11,366 nt of DNA from Methanosarcinales archaeon (GTDB lineage Archaea > Halobacteriota > Syntropharchaeia > Alkanophagales > Methanospirareceae). The notes below the pieces were generated by a model that was given only the letters and a program-made list of their open reading frames with translations, was not told the origin of the DNA and did no database searches. The position numbers and the translations under genes were made by a program. This document shows, piece after piece, positions 1 through 6,106 of the stretch; position 1 is the first letter of the stretch; each line of letters begins with the position of its first letter. Where the stretch lies: assembly GCA_030621945.1 (NCBI GenBank), contig JAUXGS010000014.1:1-11366 (forward strand). The letters run 5' to 3'.

Positions 1-824
1 GCTAGTACATCGTTCTTGGTAAAAAACAGATGATGTGGTGTGACTTCACAGTGAACGTTTTTGTATTGTCTTAGAATACCCACGGTATCGTAAACAGATA
101 CATGTGCGATGTTGATTTTAATGCCGCTTAAAGCCGAAGCGGAAGATAAAACGTTCCTGACCGCCGACAATTCCGCTTCATCAGGTCTCAGCTCGGAATG
201 GAGTTCTTTGTGTTTTTTTTCTACTTTCCCTCCAGATTCAAATTCTTCTCTCTTACTGTCTATAATATGTTGGTCTTCACAATGAATGACGGCAGGCTTG
301 GAAGTTGCTTCTACAGCCTTAAGTGCTTTGGGTAAGGTTCCCTCATCTATGTACGATCCGCCGGTCTCGGCAAGGTATATTTTATACGCTACGACTTCTT
401 TCTGCATATCTGCAAGCGCATTCAAATTGGATTCAGTCACACCACCATGGAAAAATATGTCAATCAAACCTTTCGACTTGGCGCGTGCGAGTTCCTTCTT
501 TTCCCTTATTCGCTCCGCATTTATGCCTGGCGAAGGAGTATTCGGCATGTCAACCACAGTGGTTATACCGCCATGAAGTGCAGCCGCGGTGCCCGATTCG
601 AAATCTTCCTTATAATCCCACTTATGACTGCTATCTTCCCGTAAATGCGCATGAAGATCAATAAACCCTGGGAAAATGAGACATCTTCGAGTTTCTATTT
701 TCCGCTCGCCTTTTAAACCTTGCTTTTTTAGCTCTGTAATATACCCCTCGTCAATACCTATTTGAGCCTCGCGTATCCCTTCCGGGTTTACCACGTTACC
801 TTCAACAACCAGCTCATGGAGCAT
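1..824 (-). CDS. pyrC: Dihydroorotase (class I amidohydrolase), C-terminus cut off by the window edge
   Basis: Catalyses the reversible ring closure of N-carbamoyl-aspartate to dihydroorotate, the third step of UMP synthesis in the cytoplasm. Translating the minus strand from ATG at 824 gives 274 open codons reaching the window edge; family members are about 400-450 residues, so roughly the last third is missing. Visible hallmarks: PGFIDLHAHLRE with metal ligands His58 and His60, a Lys148 in AYKIYLAETGG that fits the carbamylated bridging lysine, IHCED with His181, IAHVSV with His241, and CEVTPHHL near the cut end. All expected metal ligands up to that point are present, so it looks active. 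Allantoinase or hydantoinase are the alternatives within the superfamily, but the HLRE motif and CEVTPHHL favour dihydroorotase. It diverges from the lsm gene across a 54-nt spacer. Confidence 0.9.
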   Translation of the reverse strand, partial: MLHELVVEGNVVNPEGIREAQIGIDEGYITELKKQGLKGERKIETRRCLIFPGFIDLHAHLREDSSHKWDYKEDFESGTAAALHGGITTVVDMPNTPSPGINAERIREKKELARAKSKGLIDIFFHGGVTESNLNALADMQKEVVAYKIYLAETGGSYIDEGTLPKALKAVEATSKPAVIHCEDQHIIDSKREEFESGGKVEKKHKELHSELRPDEAELSAVRNVLSSASALSGIKINIAHVSVYDTVGILRQYKNVHCEVTPHHLFFTKNDVL

Positions 825-864
825 GTTTTTTAAATAAGGAAGTAAAATAGAAAAGATAATTATA

Positions 865-870
865 GGGGAG
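865..870 (+). promoter_or_regulatory. Ribosome binding site of the lsm gene
   Basis: GGGGAG lies 8 nt before ATG 879 and supports that start. A second ATG at 871 is out of frame. The 54-nt divergent spacer 825-878 is A/T-rich and must hold promoters for both directions; I see no single convincing TATA box in it. Confidence 0.5.
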
Positions 871-878
871 ATGAGGAT

Positions 879-1106
879 ATGTTTCCAAACAAAAAAGTTC
901 AAAGTCTGGTGGGGAGAGAGATACATGTAGAGATGAAAGGGGAGCAGTGTGTACTGGAAGGTGTGCTGACATCGGTGGACGATTATTTGAATCTACATCT
1001 GAATGGCGCGAACGAGATATTGCAAGGTGAAAAGAAGAGGTCGCTTGGCTCTGTAATACTCCGGGGTAATAATGTGGTGCTCATAAATCCACTGAAGAAT
1101 GAATGA
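879..1106 (+). CDS. Archaeal Sm-like (LSm/SmAP) RNA-binding protein
   Basis: A 75-residue Sm-fold protein that should form a heptameric (or hexameric) ring binding U-rich RNA. The Sm1 motif runs about residues 12-44 (GREIHVEM, then LEGVLTSVDDYLNL), with Asp35 and Asn38 at the usual RNA-contact positions and Tyr36 in the loop. The Sm2 motif is at 56-71 with ILRGNNVV, including the conserved Arg62-Gly63-Asn64. The length is typical for archaeal SmAP proteins. Its last 8 nt overlap the start of proC, implying co-transcription and probably coupled translation. In many archaea the Lsm gene is followed by the ribosomal protein L37e gene; that partner is absent here. Confidence 0.9.
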   Translation: MFPNKKVQSLVGREIHVEMKGEQCVLEGVLTSVDDYLNLHLNGANEILQGEKKRSLGSVILRGNNVVLINPLKNE

Positions 1107-1938
1107 GAAAACGGTAAAGAGGAAGAAAATAGGCATTATCGGCGTGGGTAACATAGGGGCCTCTATCCTTCGAGGGCTATTGGCCGCAGATAGTGGCAGG
1201 CTGGACGAAAAAATTTTAATACGCGACATAAAGATGGAGAAACTCAGATCTTTTGAGAGTAACGCGGAATCACGAGTTGTGGTATGCGAGAGTAACGGAG
1301 AGGTAGCAGAGAAATCAGACGTGATAATTTTGGCAGTTAAGCCAAATGATGTGCGAGGAGTAGTGGGAGAGATTGCACCGTTTATAAACGGAGGGAAAAT
1401 ACTCGTATCGGTGGCTGCTGGCGTGCCAACGAGAGCGATCGAGAGCGATCTGGGCGAAGGAAAGAAGGTAATTCGTGTGATGCCAAATATAGGGGCGCTC
1501 GTAGGCGAATCCGTAACGGCGATGTGTACTGGTACATATGCAGGAGAAGAGGATGAAGCCATAGCGAAGGAGATTTTAGGTGAGATTGGCGAGATTTATA
1601 GCGTGAAAGAGAGTGATATAGATATTATTACGGGATTAAGTGGCAGTGGCATCGCGTTCTTTGCTGCGGTAATCGAAGCAATGGCTGAGGGCGGGGTGTA
1701 CGAGGGCTTGCCACATAATTTATCGCTCGAGATTTCTGCCAAGACCGCACTTGGCGCTGCGAAGATGGTTCTTGCAGGGGACGAGCCGTCTTCGATAAAA
1801 CAGATGACTGCTTCTCCTGGAGGGACGACAATACGAGGGCTTTATGCGATGGATGCAAGAGGCGTAAAGACAGCGATAATGGATGCGGTAATTGAAGCAA
1901 CAAAGCGGGCACGGGAAATATCGAGCAAAGCTCAATAA
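1099..1938 (+). CDS. proC: Pyrroline-5-carboxylate reductase
   Basis: Reduces 1-pyrroline-5-carboxylate to L-proline with NAD(P)H, the last step of proline synthesis. The 279-residue product has the usual length of about 270. The N-terminal Rossmann domain carries the dinucleotide motif GVGNIG at residues 15-20, followed by VIILAVKPNDV. The C-terminal dimerisation domain holds the family signature: SGSGIAFFAAVIEAMAEGG, then EISAKTALGAAKM, and SPGGTTIRGL at 239-248. In the substrate loop the common SGSGPAY is SGSGIAF, a mild departure. The start ATG 1099 overlaps the end of lsm by 8 nt. A 44-nt gap separates it from the regulator gene downstream, so an lsm-proC-regulator-purE transcript is plausible but not shown. 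Confidence 0.95.
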   Translation: MNEKTVKRKKIGIIGVGNIGASILRGLLAADSGRLDEKILIRDIKMEKLRSFESNAESRVVVCESNGEVAEKSDVIILAVKPNDVRGVVGEIAPFINGGKILVSVAAGVPTRAIESDLGEGKKVIRVMPNIGALVGESVTAMCTGTYAGEEDEAIAKEILGEIGEIYSVKESDIDIITGLSGSGIAFFAAVIEAMAEGGVYEGLPHNLSLEISAKTALGAAKMVLAGDEPSSIKQMTASPGGTTIRGLYAMDARGVKTAIMDAVIEATKRAREISSKAQ

Positions 1939-1982
1939 ATAAACTTAAATGTAAAATAAGAAGTGCAATCGGGCGGGCGCAA

Positions 1983-2957
1983 ATGAAGGATGAATTAATC
2001 GCTCAGGTATTGGGAATATTGAAGGATGCGGGATTTATCGTATCACGTAGATGTGAGGCGAGAAGTTTTGATTTAGCGGCGCGGCGAAGCGAAATAACCT
2101 TGCTGGCAAAGATAATGCGTAACATTGACGGGATAAGCGAGGATGTAGCAAGGGATATAAAGCGTGTAGCATTCTGCTTACTTGCTTCTCCGCTTGTTAT
2201 AGGGGAGAGGAAAGGTGCTTCCTTTTTGGAAGACGATGTTATATATCATAGATACGGTATTCCAGCCTTAAACACGCATACCTTGTACGATTATTTTGTT
2301 GAAGGAGTTAATCCATACGTTTATTCTGCCACCGGAGGAGTGTATGTTGATATAGACGGAGAAGCGATGAGGGGGGCACGGGAGAAGAAGGAATTATCCC
2401 TGGGCGATATCGCTTCTGAATTAGGCGTTTCGCGGAGGAGTATCAGCAAGTACGAGGAAGGCATAATGAGTACGACAATAGAGATAGCACTGAAGCTTGA
2501 GGAGATTTTAGATACCGTACTCATAGAGCCCTTAGAGGTTTTAAACACTGAATTGGAAGAGCCTTCTCCGGAGGTATTAACGGGTGGAGTGGAAGAAGCG
2601 ACTTCGAGCTTAGAGAAATATATCCTATGTATGATGGAAGAGATAGGGTTTGAGGTATTTACAATGGCTCATGCGCCTTTCAGTGCGGTTTCTTTTCCCG
2701 AGCCACCGTCAAAAGCACGAGGCGAGTGTGCGAAAATTCTCACTGGGGTAAGCGAATATACGGAGCGAATGATAAAAAGAGCGAGAATAGTAAGCAGTTT
2801 ATCGCAGGTTACGAGAACGAAGTCGGTATTCGTAGTGAATGGGAATATCAAGTACGTGCAAATAGATAATACGGTGTTGATAGGGAAGGATGAGTTGAAA
2901 CGAATAAGGGACCCGGAAGAGTTCACGAGTGTGATGGAGGAGCGGGCGAAGAGCTAA
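1983..2957 (+). CDS. Archaeal HTH-type transcriptional regulator (COG1395 family)
   Basis: A 324-residue protein resembling the conserved archaeal family annotated as putative HTH-type transcriptional regulatory protein. A Cro/C1-type helix-turn-helix lies around residues 130-170, with LSLGDIASELGVSRRSISKY giving the two helices and turn. The N-terminal third (about 1-125) contains a stretch on which the family is recognised (ITLLAKIMRNIDGISEDVA, then GIPALNTHTL). The C-terminal part (about 200-320) resembles a second globular domain of unknown role. It sits between proC and purE with gaps of 44 and 34 nt, so it may be co-transcribed with metabolic genes; its targets are unknown. The start ATG 1983 lacks a strong Shine-Dalgarno sequence. 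Confidence 0.85.
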   Translation: MKDELIAQVLGILKDAGFIVSRRCEARSFDLAARRSEITLLAKIMRNIDGISEDVARDIKRVAFCLLASPLVIGERKGASFLEDDVIYHRYGIPALNTHTLYDYFVEGVNPYVYSATGGVYVDIDGEAMRGAREKKELSLGDIASELGVSRRSISKYEEGIMSTTIEIALKLEEILDTVLIEPLEVLNTELEEPSPEVLTGGVEEATSSLEKYILCMMEEIGFEVFTMAHAPFSAVSFPEPPSKARGECAKILTGVSEYTERMIKRARIVSSLSQVTRTKSVFVVNGNIKYVQIDNTVLIGKDELKRIRDPEEFTSVMEERAKS

Positions 2958-2991
2958 TTAATTAATGCAAAATGCAGAGTAAAAATGAGAA

Positions 2992-3387
2992 ATGAGTAAA
3001 GTATTGATAGTAATGGGCTCGAAGAGCGATCAAGCGGTGGCTGATAAAGCGATAGAGGTACTGGAGGAGCATAAAGTTCCTTATGAAGTACAAGTCATCT
3101 CTGCACACCGGAATCCAGAAGAGCTGGACAAGTATCTAAAGGAAAGTGGTGATGTATCAGTGATCATAGCGATTGCAGGGCTATCTGCGGCTTTGCCAGG
3201 AGTAATCGCGTCGAAAACGGAAAAGCCAGTCATTGGTGTTCCGGTAAGTGGGCCGTTAATGGGCATGGATGCACTACTGTCTATGGTTCAAATGCCCCCT
3301 GGTGTTCCGGTAGGCGTGGTGGGCATAGACAACGGCAAAAATGCGGCTTTACTCGCGTTGCGGATATTGAAGGTGGGGCACGAGTAG
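2992..3387 (+). CDS. purE: PurE-family N5-CAIR mutase / AIR carboxylase
   Basis: Carboxylation step of purine synthesis leading to CAIR; whether it uses N5-CAIR or AIR plus CO2 cannot be told here, and no purK lies nearby. The 131-residue product is a little shorter than bacterial PurE (about 160). Visible motifs: the phosphate-binding MGSKSD at 8-13, [10 protein letters not shown] at 36-45 with the catalytic-loop His39, [25 protein letters not shown] and [15 protein letters not shown]. In the loop usually written GGAAHLPG the sequence reads [10 protein letters not shown] (61-70), so the second conserved histidine is replaced by Ala67. The gene ends the plus-strand cluster and converges on the phosphatidyltransferase gene. 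Confidence 0.9.
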   Translation: MSKVLIVMGSKSDQAVADKAIEVLEEHKVPYEVQVISAHRNPEELDKYLKESGDVSVIIAIAGLSAALPGVIASKTEKPVIGVPVSGPLMGMDALLSMVQMPPGVPVGVVGIDNGKNAALLALRILKVGHE

Positions 3388-3407
3388 CGTACTGCAAAAA
3401 GCAAATA

Positions 3408-3494
3408 CACTTTTTCTTTTTAGAAAAAAGAAAACTAAACCCTTACAGGTTTTTCGGGGTTGTGGGGCAGAGCCCCACAGTGCTAAAAGAAAAA
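3408..3494 (+). repeat. Dispersed T-rich hairpin repeat, copy 1, with a 44-nt insert
   Basis: Copy 1 of a family also found at 4222-4273, 11091-11140 and, diverged, at 6067-6106. It starts with CAC plus a hairpin (TTTTCTTTTT at 3412-3421, loop AGA, AAAAAGAAAA at 3425-3434) and ends with GTGCTAAAAGAAAAA at 3480-3494. In copies 2 and 3 the junction between GAAAAC and GTGCTAAAAG is 2 nt; here it is 44 nt (3436-3479). The element lies between convergent genes and gives U-tracts on both strands, so it may serve as a two-way terminator. Confidence 0.75.
3461..3479. repeat. GC-rich perfect hairpin inside repeat copy 1
   Basis: TGTGGGGC (3461-3468), loop AGA, GCCCCACA (3472-3479): an 8-bp perfect stem, strikingly G/C-rich for this A/T-rich spacer. 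A weaker AAACC/GGTTT pair (about 3437-3454) precedes it. A similar G/C hairpin style is common among repetitive extragenic palindromes, but I cannot assign it to a named family. Confidence 0.7.
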
Positions 3495-3575
3495 TAATAG
3501 TTTCTTTGGTAAAGCTTTCTTTCTTAAAGAAAGGTTTATTTTGCCTTTTGCACTTTCCATTTTTCATTTATCGCG

Positions 3576-4217
3576 TCACAGTCTTCTCCACGTATAAACG
3601 AACCTTTGTAACGCAGTGGCATTGCAGAGAAGTGCGAAGATAAATATTGCCCAGCCGAGGAAGGAGAAGCTTAACGGTCCAGATGCTGGAAACGGATACG
3701 GATAGACCAGCATGAGAAACGTTGCACCGATTATGAGCACAATGCGGTCGGCTCTGCCAAGCAATCCGCCGTACATTCTGTTCAGACCTACTGCCTGCGC
3801 CTGTGTGCCCATGTATGAAGAGAGCAAAACGCCGACAATCGCTATAACGCCGATTCCCCAGCTTACATATCCGCCAAAGACAATGCCGCCGATGATGAAC
3901 ATGTCTGAATAGCGGTCAATCACATGGTCGAGGAAATCACCCTTTTTGTTTGCGTTACCGATTTCACGGGCTACAAGACCGTCTAAACCATCAAAAATGG
4001 CATTCAGGCATACGAAAACGCCAGCGAGTAACAAAAGAAGAGTTAAAGACGTGCTGTTGCTGGATAGAAAGAAAAATACGCCGGCGAGTAGTGCGAAAAA
4101 GAACGAGAGAAGGGACAGGAAATTAGGCGAGATACCTCGGGCAGCGAAAAATCGCGCAGTCGTTCTTACAAATCCACAATTATCTACAAAGGCACGCAAG
4201 AGAGAATCAAGAACCAT
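3576..4217 (-). CDS. CDP-alcohol phosphatidyltransferase, archaetidylinositol-phosphate-synthase-like
   Basis: Membrane enzyme that transfers a CDP-activated lipid (CDP-archaeol in archaea) to an alcohol phosphate. From ATG 4217 the product is 213 residues. The family signature D-G-x2-D-G-x2-A-R-x8-G-x3-D-x3-D is complete at residues 76-101 (DGLDGLVAR, then G93, D97, D101). Hydrophobic segments surround it (about 34-72, 106-130, 145-165 and 175-200). GRADRIVLI after the catalytic part resembles archaetidylinositol phosphate synthases; the precise alcohol substrate is inference. The frame stays open upstream to 4307, but that extension is translated repeat sequence with an untypical Phe/Lys-rich composition, so I chose the start just inside it. 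No clear Shine-Dalgarno sequence precedes ATG 4217. Confidence 0.85.
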   Translation of the reverse strand: MVLDSLLRAFVDNCGFVRTTARFFAARGISPNFLSLLSFFFALLAGVFFFLSSNSTSLTLLLLLAGVFVCLNAIFDGLDGLVAREIGNANKKGDFLDHVIDRYSDMFIIGGIVFGGYVSWGIGVIAIVGVLLSSYMGTQAQAVGLNRMYGGLLGRADRIVLIIGATFLMLVYPYPFPASGPLSFSFLGWAIFIFALLCNATALQRFVYTWRRL

Positions 4218-4221
4218 TTTA

Positions 4222-4273
4222 CACAACACTTTTTCTTTTTTGTAAAAAAGAAAACCTGTGCTAAAAGAAAAAA
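4222..4273 (+). repeat. Dispersed T-rich hairpin repeat, copy 2
   Basis: CACAACAC, then the hairpin TTTTCTTTTT (4231-4240) / AAAAAGAAAA (4245-4254), then CT and GTGCTAAAAGAAAAAA (4258-4273). It matches copy 3 (11091-11140) almost base for base. It fills the gap between the adenylate kinase gene and the phosphatidyltransferase gene, ending 4 nt upstream of the latter's start. It is followed by TTTTGCACTTTGCATTTTTC (4293-4312), a tail that also follows copy 1 near 3546. Confidence 0.8.
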
Positions 4274-4333
4274 CTAAGAAAAAACAATAGTTTTTTGCAC
4301 TTTGCATTTTTCACTTTTCATTGCCAATCACCG

Positions 4334-4900
4334 TCAGGTGATGAATCGAGTCCAGTCCACCGACCCCGGCTTATACTTAGCCATGAGCGCTTTCTTTTTT
4401 TCACTTCCGCCTTCTTCTTCTATCTCTATATCTATAATCTCTCGCACCACAGCAGCCACTTCTTCTACGCGCTTCACACTTGTGTCTACTTCATAAACGT
4501 TTTCGCACAGCTCTACAGCCTCGGCTAATATGACATCCAGCGTTTCGGCTTCCACATTCTCCTTTATCTTCTGCGGTGGAAACCCCTTCTGCTTGAGTCG
4601 CTCTGCAAGCACGGAAGGATTTGCACGCAGCACGATTGCAACCTCCGGACTCAGGAGATGGGCTAAGTGGCCCTCTATTATTAACCGCTTTTGCTCTTGT
4701 TGCTGCTGTTGCTCATGCCGCTGCTGCACGTATTCTTCGAGTTTATCGAGATCTGCGATTAAACACCCTCTTTCGCGATCAATACCAGTATAAAAACCCT
4801 GCTCCTCTATGACGCTATTCAAATCCATAATTTCGTGCCCGAGTGCTTTGCACACACTTGTCTTTCCAGTACCCGGTGTTCCCGTGATGGCTAAGATCAT
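4334..4900 (-). CDS. Archaeal adenylate kinase, Fap7/hCINAP type (COG1936)
   Basis: Small P-loop kinase that transfers phosphate from ATP to AMP; relatives (Fap7/hCINAP) also help small-ribosomal-subunit maturation. The 188-residue product starts MILAITGTPGTGKTS, with Walker A at residues 7-15. RLIIEGHLAHLL (72-83) holds the expected acidic/His segment. RANPSVLAERLKQKGF is the lid-type region, and the end KPGSVDW (about 178-184) is typical of the archaeal family. An unusual Gln-rich stretch occupies residues 59-70 (QQRHEQQQQQEQ), where relatives usually have a short Glu/Lys loop. The start is supported by the P-loop beginning at once. The gene diverges from the first acylphosphatase-domain gene across 61 nt. 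Confidence 0.9.
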   Translation of the reverse strand: MILAITGTPGTGKTSVCKALGHEIMDLNSVIEEQGFYTGIDRERGCLIADLDKLEEYVQQRHEQQQQQEQKRLIIEGHLAHLLSPEVAIVLRANPSVLAERLKQKGFPPQKIKENVEAETLDVILAEAVELCENVYEVDTSVKRVEEVAAVVREIIDIEIEEEGGSEKKKALMAKYKPGSVDWTRFIT

Positions 4901-4908
4901 AAAATAAC

Positions 4909-4929
4909 CCTTTTCTTAAGAAGGAAAGG
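4909..4929. promoter_or_regulatory. Palindrome in the divergent promoter region
   Basis: CCTTTTCTT (4909-4917), loop AAG, AAGGAAAGG (4921-4929): a 9-bp stem with one G-T pair. It sits between the starts of the adenylate kinase (4900, minus) and the first acylphosphatase-domain gene (4962, plus). GGTTTATC follows at 4928-4935, a weak TATA-like element about 27 nt before ATG 4962. A similar string occurs at 3516-3540 (CTTTCTTTCTTAAAGAAAGG then TTTAT). It could be a shared operator or just another member of the local hairpin repeats. Confidence 0.4.
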
Positions 4930-4961
4930 TTTATCAAAGAAAAAGCAAAAGTTAAAATAAA

Positions 4962-5345
4962 ATGCAGATTAGAGCAAAGATCATTGTAAACGGAGAAGTT
5001 CAAAAGGCGGGCTACAGAGATGCTGTGGAAAAGATAGCACGTAAATTAAACATAAAAGGGTTTGTGCAGAATCTAAAGCCTTATGATGTGATAATAGTCT
5101 GCGAAGGTGAGGAAAGGGATATCAAGCGATTCATAGGAGCGTTAAAAGTAGAAGGAGACCCTTTGATTAGCGTTAGCGATGTTGCTGTGGAGCATGAGAA
5201 GCCAACAGGCGAGTACAAATATTTCGAGATAATAAGAGGGAGCCGGGAAGAGGAAGATGCGGAGAGATGGGATTTTATCAATTCCCTCTTAAAGAATCTG
5301 GTAACTACCTTTTCAACGATGAACAGGAATCGAGGTGAGAAATAA
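4962..5345 (+). CDS. Acylphosphatase-domain protein with short C-terminal tail (paralogue 1)
   Basis: A 127-residue protein whose first 90 residues or so are an acylphosphatase fold, the ferredoxin-like domain that hydrolyses acyl phosphates such as carbamoyl phosphate or 1,3-bisphosphoglycerate. The loop GEVQKAGYR (11-19) keeps the phosphate-binding Arg19, and GFVQN (about 33-37) keeps the catalytic Asn. The usual GxVQGVGFR is altered (QGV to QKA), and the Gly after the Asn is Tyr, so activity is likely but not certain. The C-terminal 35 residues (REEEDAERWDFINSLLKNLV) are charged and helical and lie outside the domain. The next gene starts 2 nt after its stop and encodes a paralogue, so the two are surely co-transcribed. 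Confidence 0.8.
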   Translation: MQIRAKIIVNGEVQKAGYRDAVEKIARKLNIKGFVQNLKPYDVIIVCEGEERDIKRFIGALKVEGDPLISVSDVAVEHEKPTGEYKYFEIIRGSREEEDAERWDFINSLLKNLVTTFSTMNRNRGEK

Positions 5346-5347
5346 AA

Positions 5348-6061
5348 GTGATAAGAGCGAATATAGTAATAAAAGGAGAAGTCCAGACGGCTGGATTCAG
5401 GACTTTTATCAAGAATATCGCGGATTCTTTGAATTTAAAAGGGTTTGCCGAGAATTTAGCGGACGGAAGCGCTAGAGTTGTTTGTGAAGGTGAAGAAGGG
5501 GGGATAAAAGAGCTTATCAATGCGATAAAGGAAAATACACCTTCTTTTGCTCGCATTGACGAAGTAAGGGTAGGGTATGGAGATTATAAAGGTGAGTTCA
5601 CCAGTTTTGAACGAAGAGGCGAGGATGTTCCGAAAGAAGATAAGGAGGATGCAATGTTGCGATATATGCGGAGCCTCGATAAGAAAGGCGAGGTGGCGAT
5701 TGGCATTTTGAGTTCGATGAATGAAACATTGATGGGTGTGAAAGAGGATACGAAGCTGATCCCGAGCATAAAGGAAAACACAGAGAAGATGCTGGAGAAG
5801 CAGGACTCGATGCTGGAGAAGCAGGATAGAACGATAGAGATCCTGGGTGGTGTGAAGAAGGACACATCGGCAATGCTGGAGAAGCAGGATGATACAATTA
5901 AAGAGATAAGAAACGTCTCTGGAAAGATAGACCAGGGTAAAGAAGAGATTGTCACGGAGATAAGCTCTTTAAGAGGAGACTTGAAGTCGTACATGGAGAA
6001 CAAGTTTGCTAAAATAGAATATGAAATTGCGGAGATAAAGACCAAAATCGGGCTGGCGTGA
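5348..6061 (+). CDS. Acylphosphatase domain fused to a long coiled coil (paralogue 2)
   Basis: A 237-residue protein starting at GTG 5348; GAGGTGA at 5332-5338 gives a good ribosome binding site 9 nt upstream. Residues 1-90 form an acylphosphatase domain like the gene before it: GEVQTAGFR with Arg18, GFAEN with Asn36, then DG and CEG. From about 118 to 235 the chain is charged and helical with heptad-spaced hydrophobics. MLEKQD occurs at 148, 155 and 176 (7 and 21 residues apart), and a 13-residue unit ending in MLEKQD recurs at 141 and 169, exactly 28 residues apart. The end (IEYEIAEIKTKIGLA) is also heptad-like. No signal peptide or membrane span is seen. The domain suggests acyl-phosphate chemistry or binding; the coiled coil suggests oligomer formation or partner docking. 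The pathway is unknown. Confidence 0.8.
   Translation: MIRANIVIKGEVQTAGFRTFIKNIADSLNLKGFAENLADGSARVVCEGEEGGIKELINAIKENTPSFARIDEVRVGYGDYKGEFTSFERRGEDVPKEDKEDAMLRYMRSLDKKGEVAIGILSSMNETLMGVKEDTKLIPSIKENTEKMLEKQDSMLEKQDRTIEILGGVKKDTSAMLEKQDDTIKEIRNVSGKIDQGKEEIVTEISSLRGDLKSYMENKFAKIEYEIAEIKTKIGLA
5792..5833 (+). repeat. Tandem 21-bp coding repeat in the coiled coil
   Basis: ATGCTGGAGAAGCAGGA occurs twice in tandem 21 bp apart and a third time near 5873. The unit encodes one heptad (MLEKQD plus one residue). The near-perfect DNA identity points to recent duplication of heptads. Confidence 0.65.
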
Positions 6062-6066
6062 TTAAA

Positions 6067-6106
6067 CACTTTTCTTTAAAAAAGAAACTTATCGGTGCTA
6101 AAGAAA
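6067..6106 (+). repeat. Dispersed T-rich hairpin repeat, copy 4 (diverged)
   Basis: CACTTTTCTTT, then AAAAAAGAAAC, six bases, then GTGCTAAAGAAA. It has the same order of parts as copies 1-3 but shorter T and A runs. It begins 5 nt after the stop of the coiled-coil gene and probably acts as that operon's T-rich terminator. Confidence 0.6.

Noticed and set aside
993-1562. 189-codon open frame on the minus strand opposite lsm and proC
   Set aside because: It lies antisense to two clear protein families and encodes a Ser/Pro/Phe-rich sequence typical of a shadow frame.
3349-3567. 72-codon minus-strand frame in the purE downstream spacer
   Set aside because: Built mainly from the T-rich repeat and its GC hairpin; Lys/Phe-rich, no family resemblance, overlaps the purE end.
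3408-3580. CRISPR-like or insertion-sequence remnant
   Set aside because: Repeats are dispersed rather than regularly spaced, and no transposase reading frame or target duplication is visible.
4218-4307. 30-codon N-terminal extension of the phosphatidyltransferase
   Set aside because: The extension is translated repeat copy 2; the family domain begins after ATG 4217.
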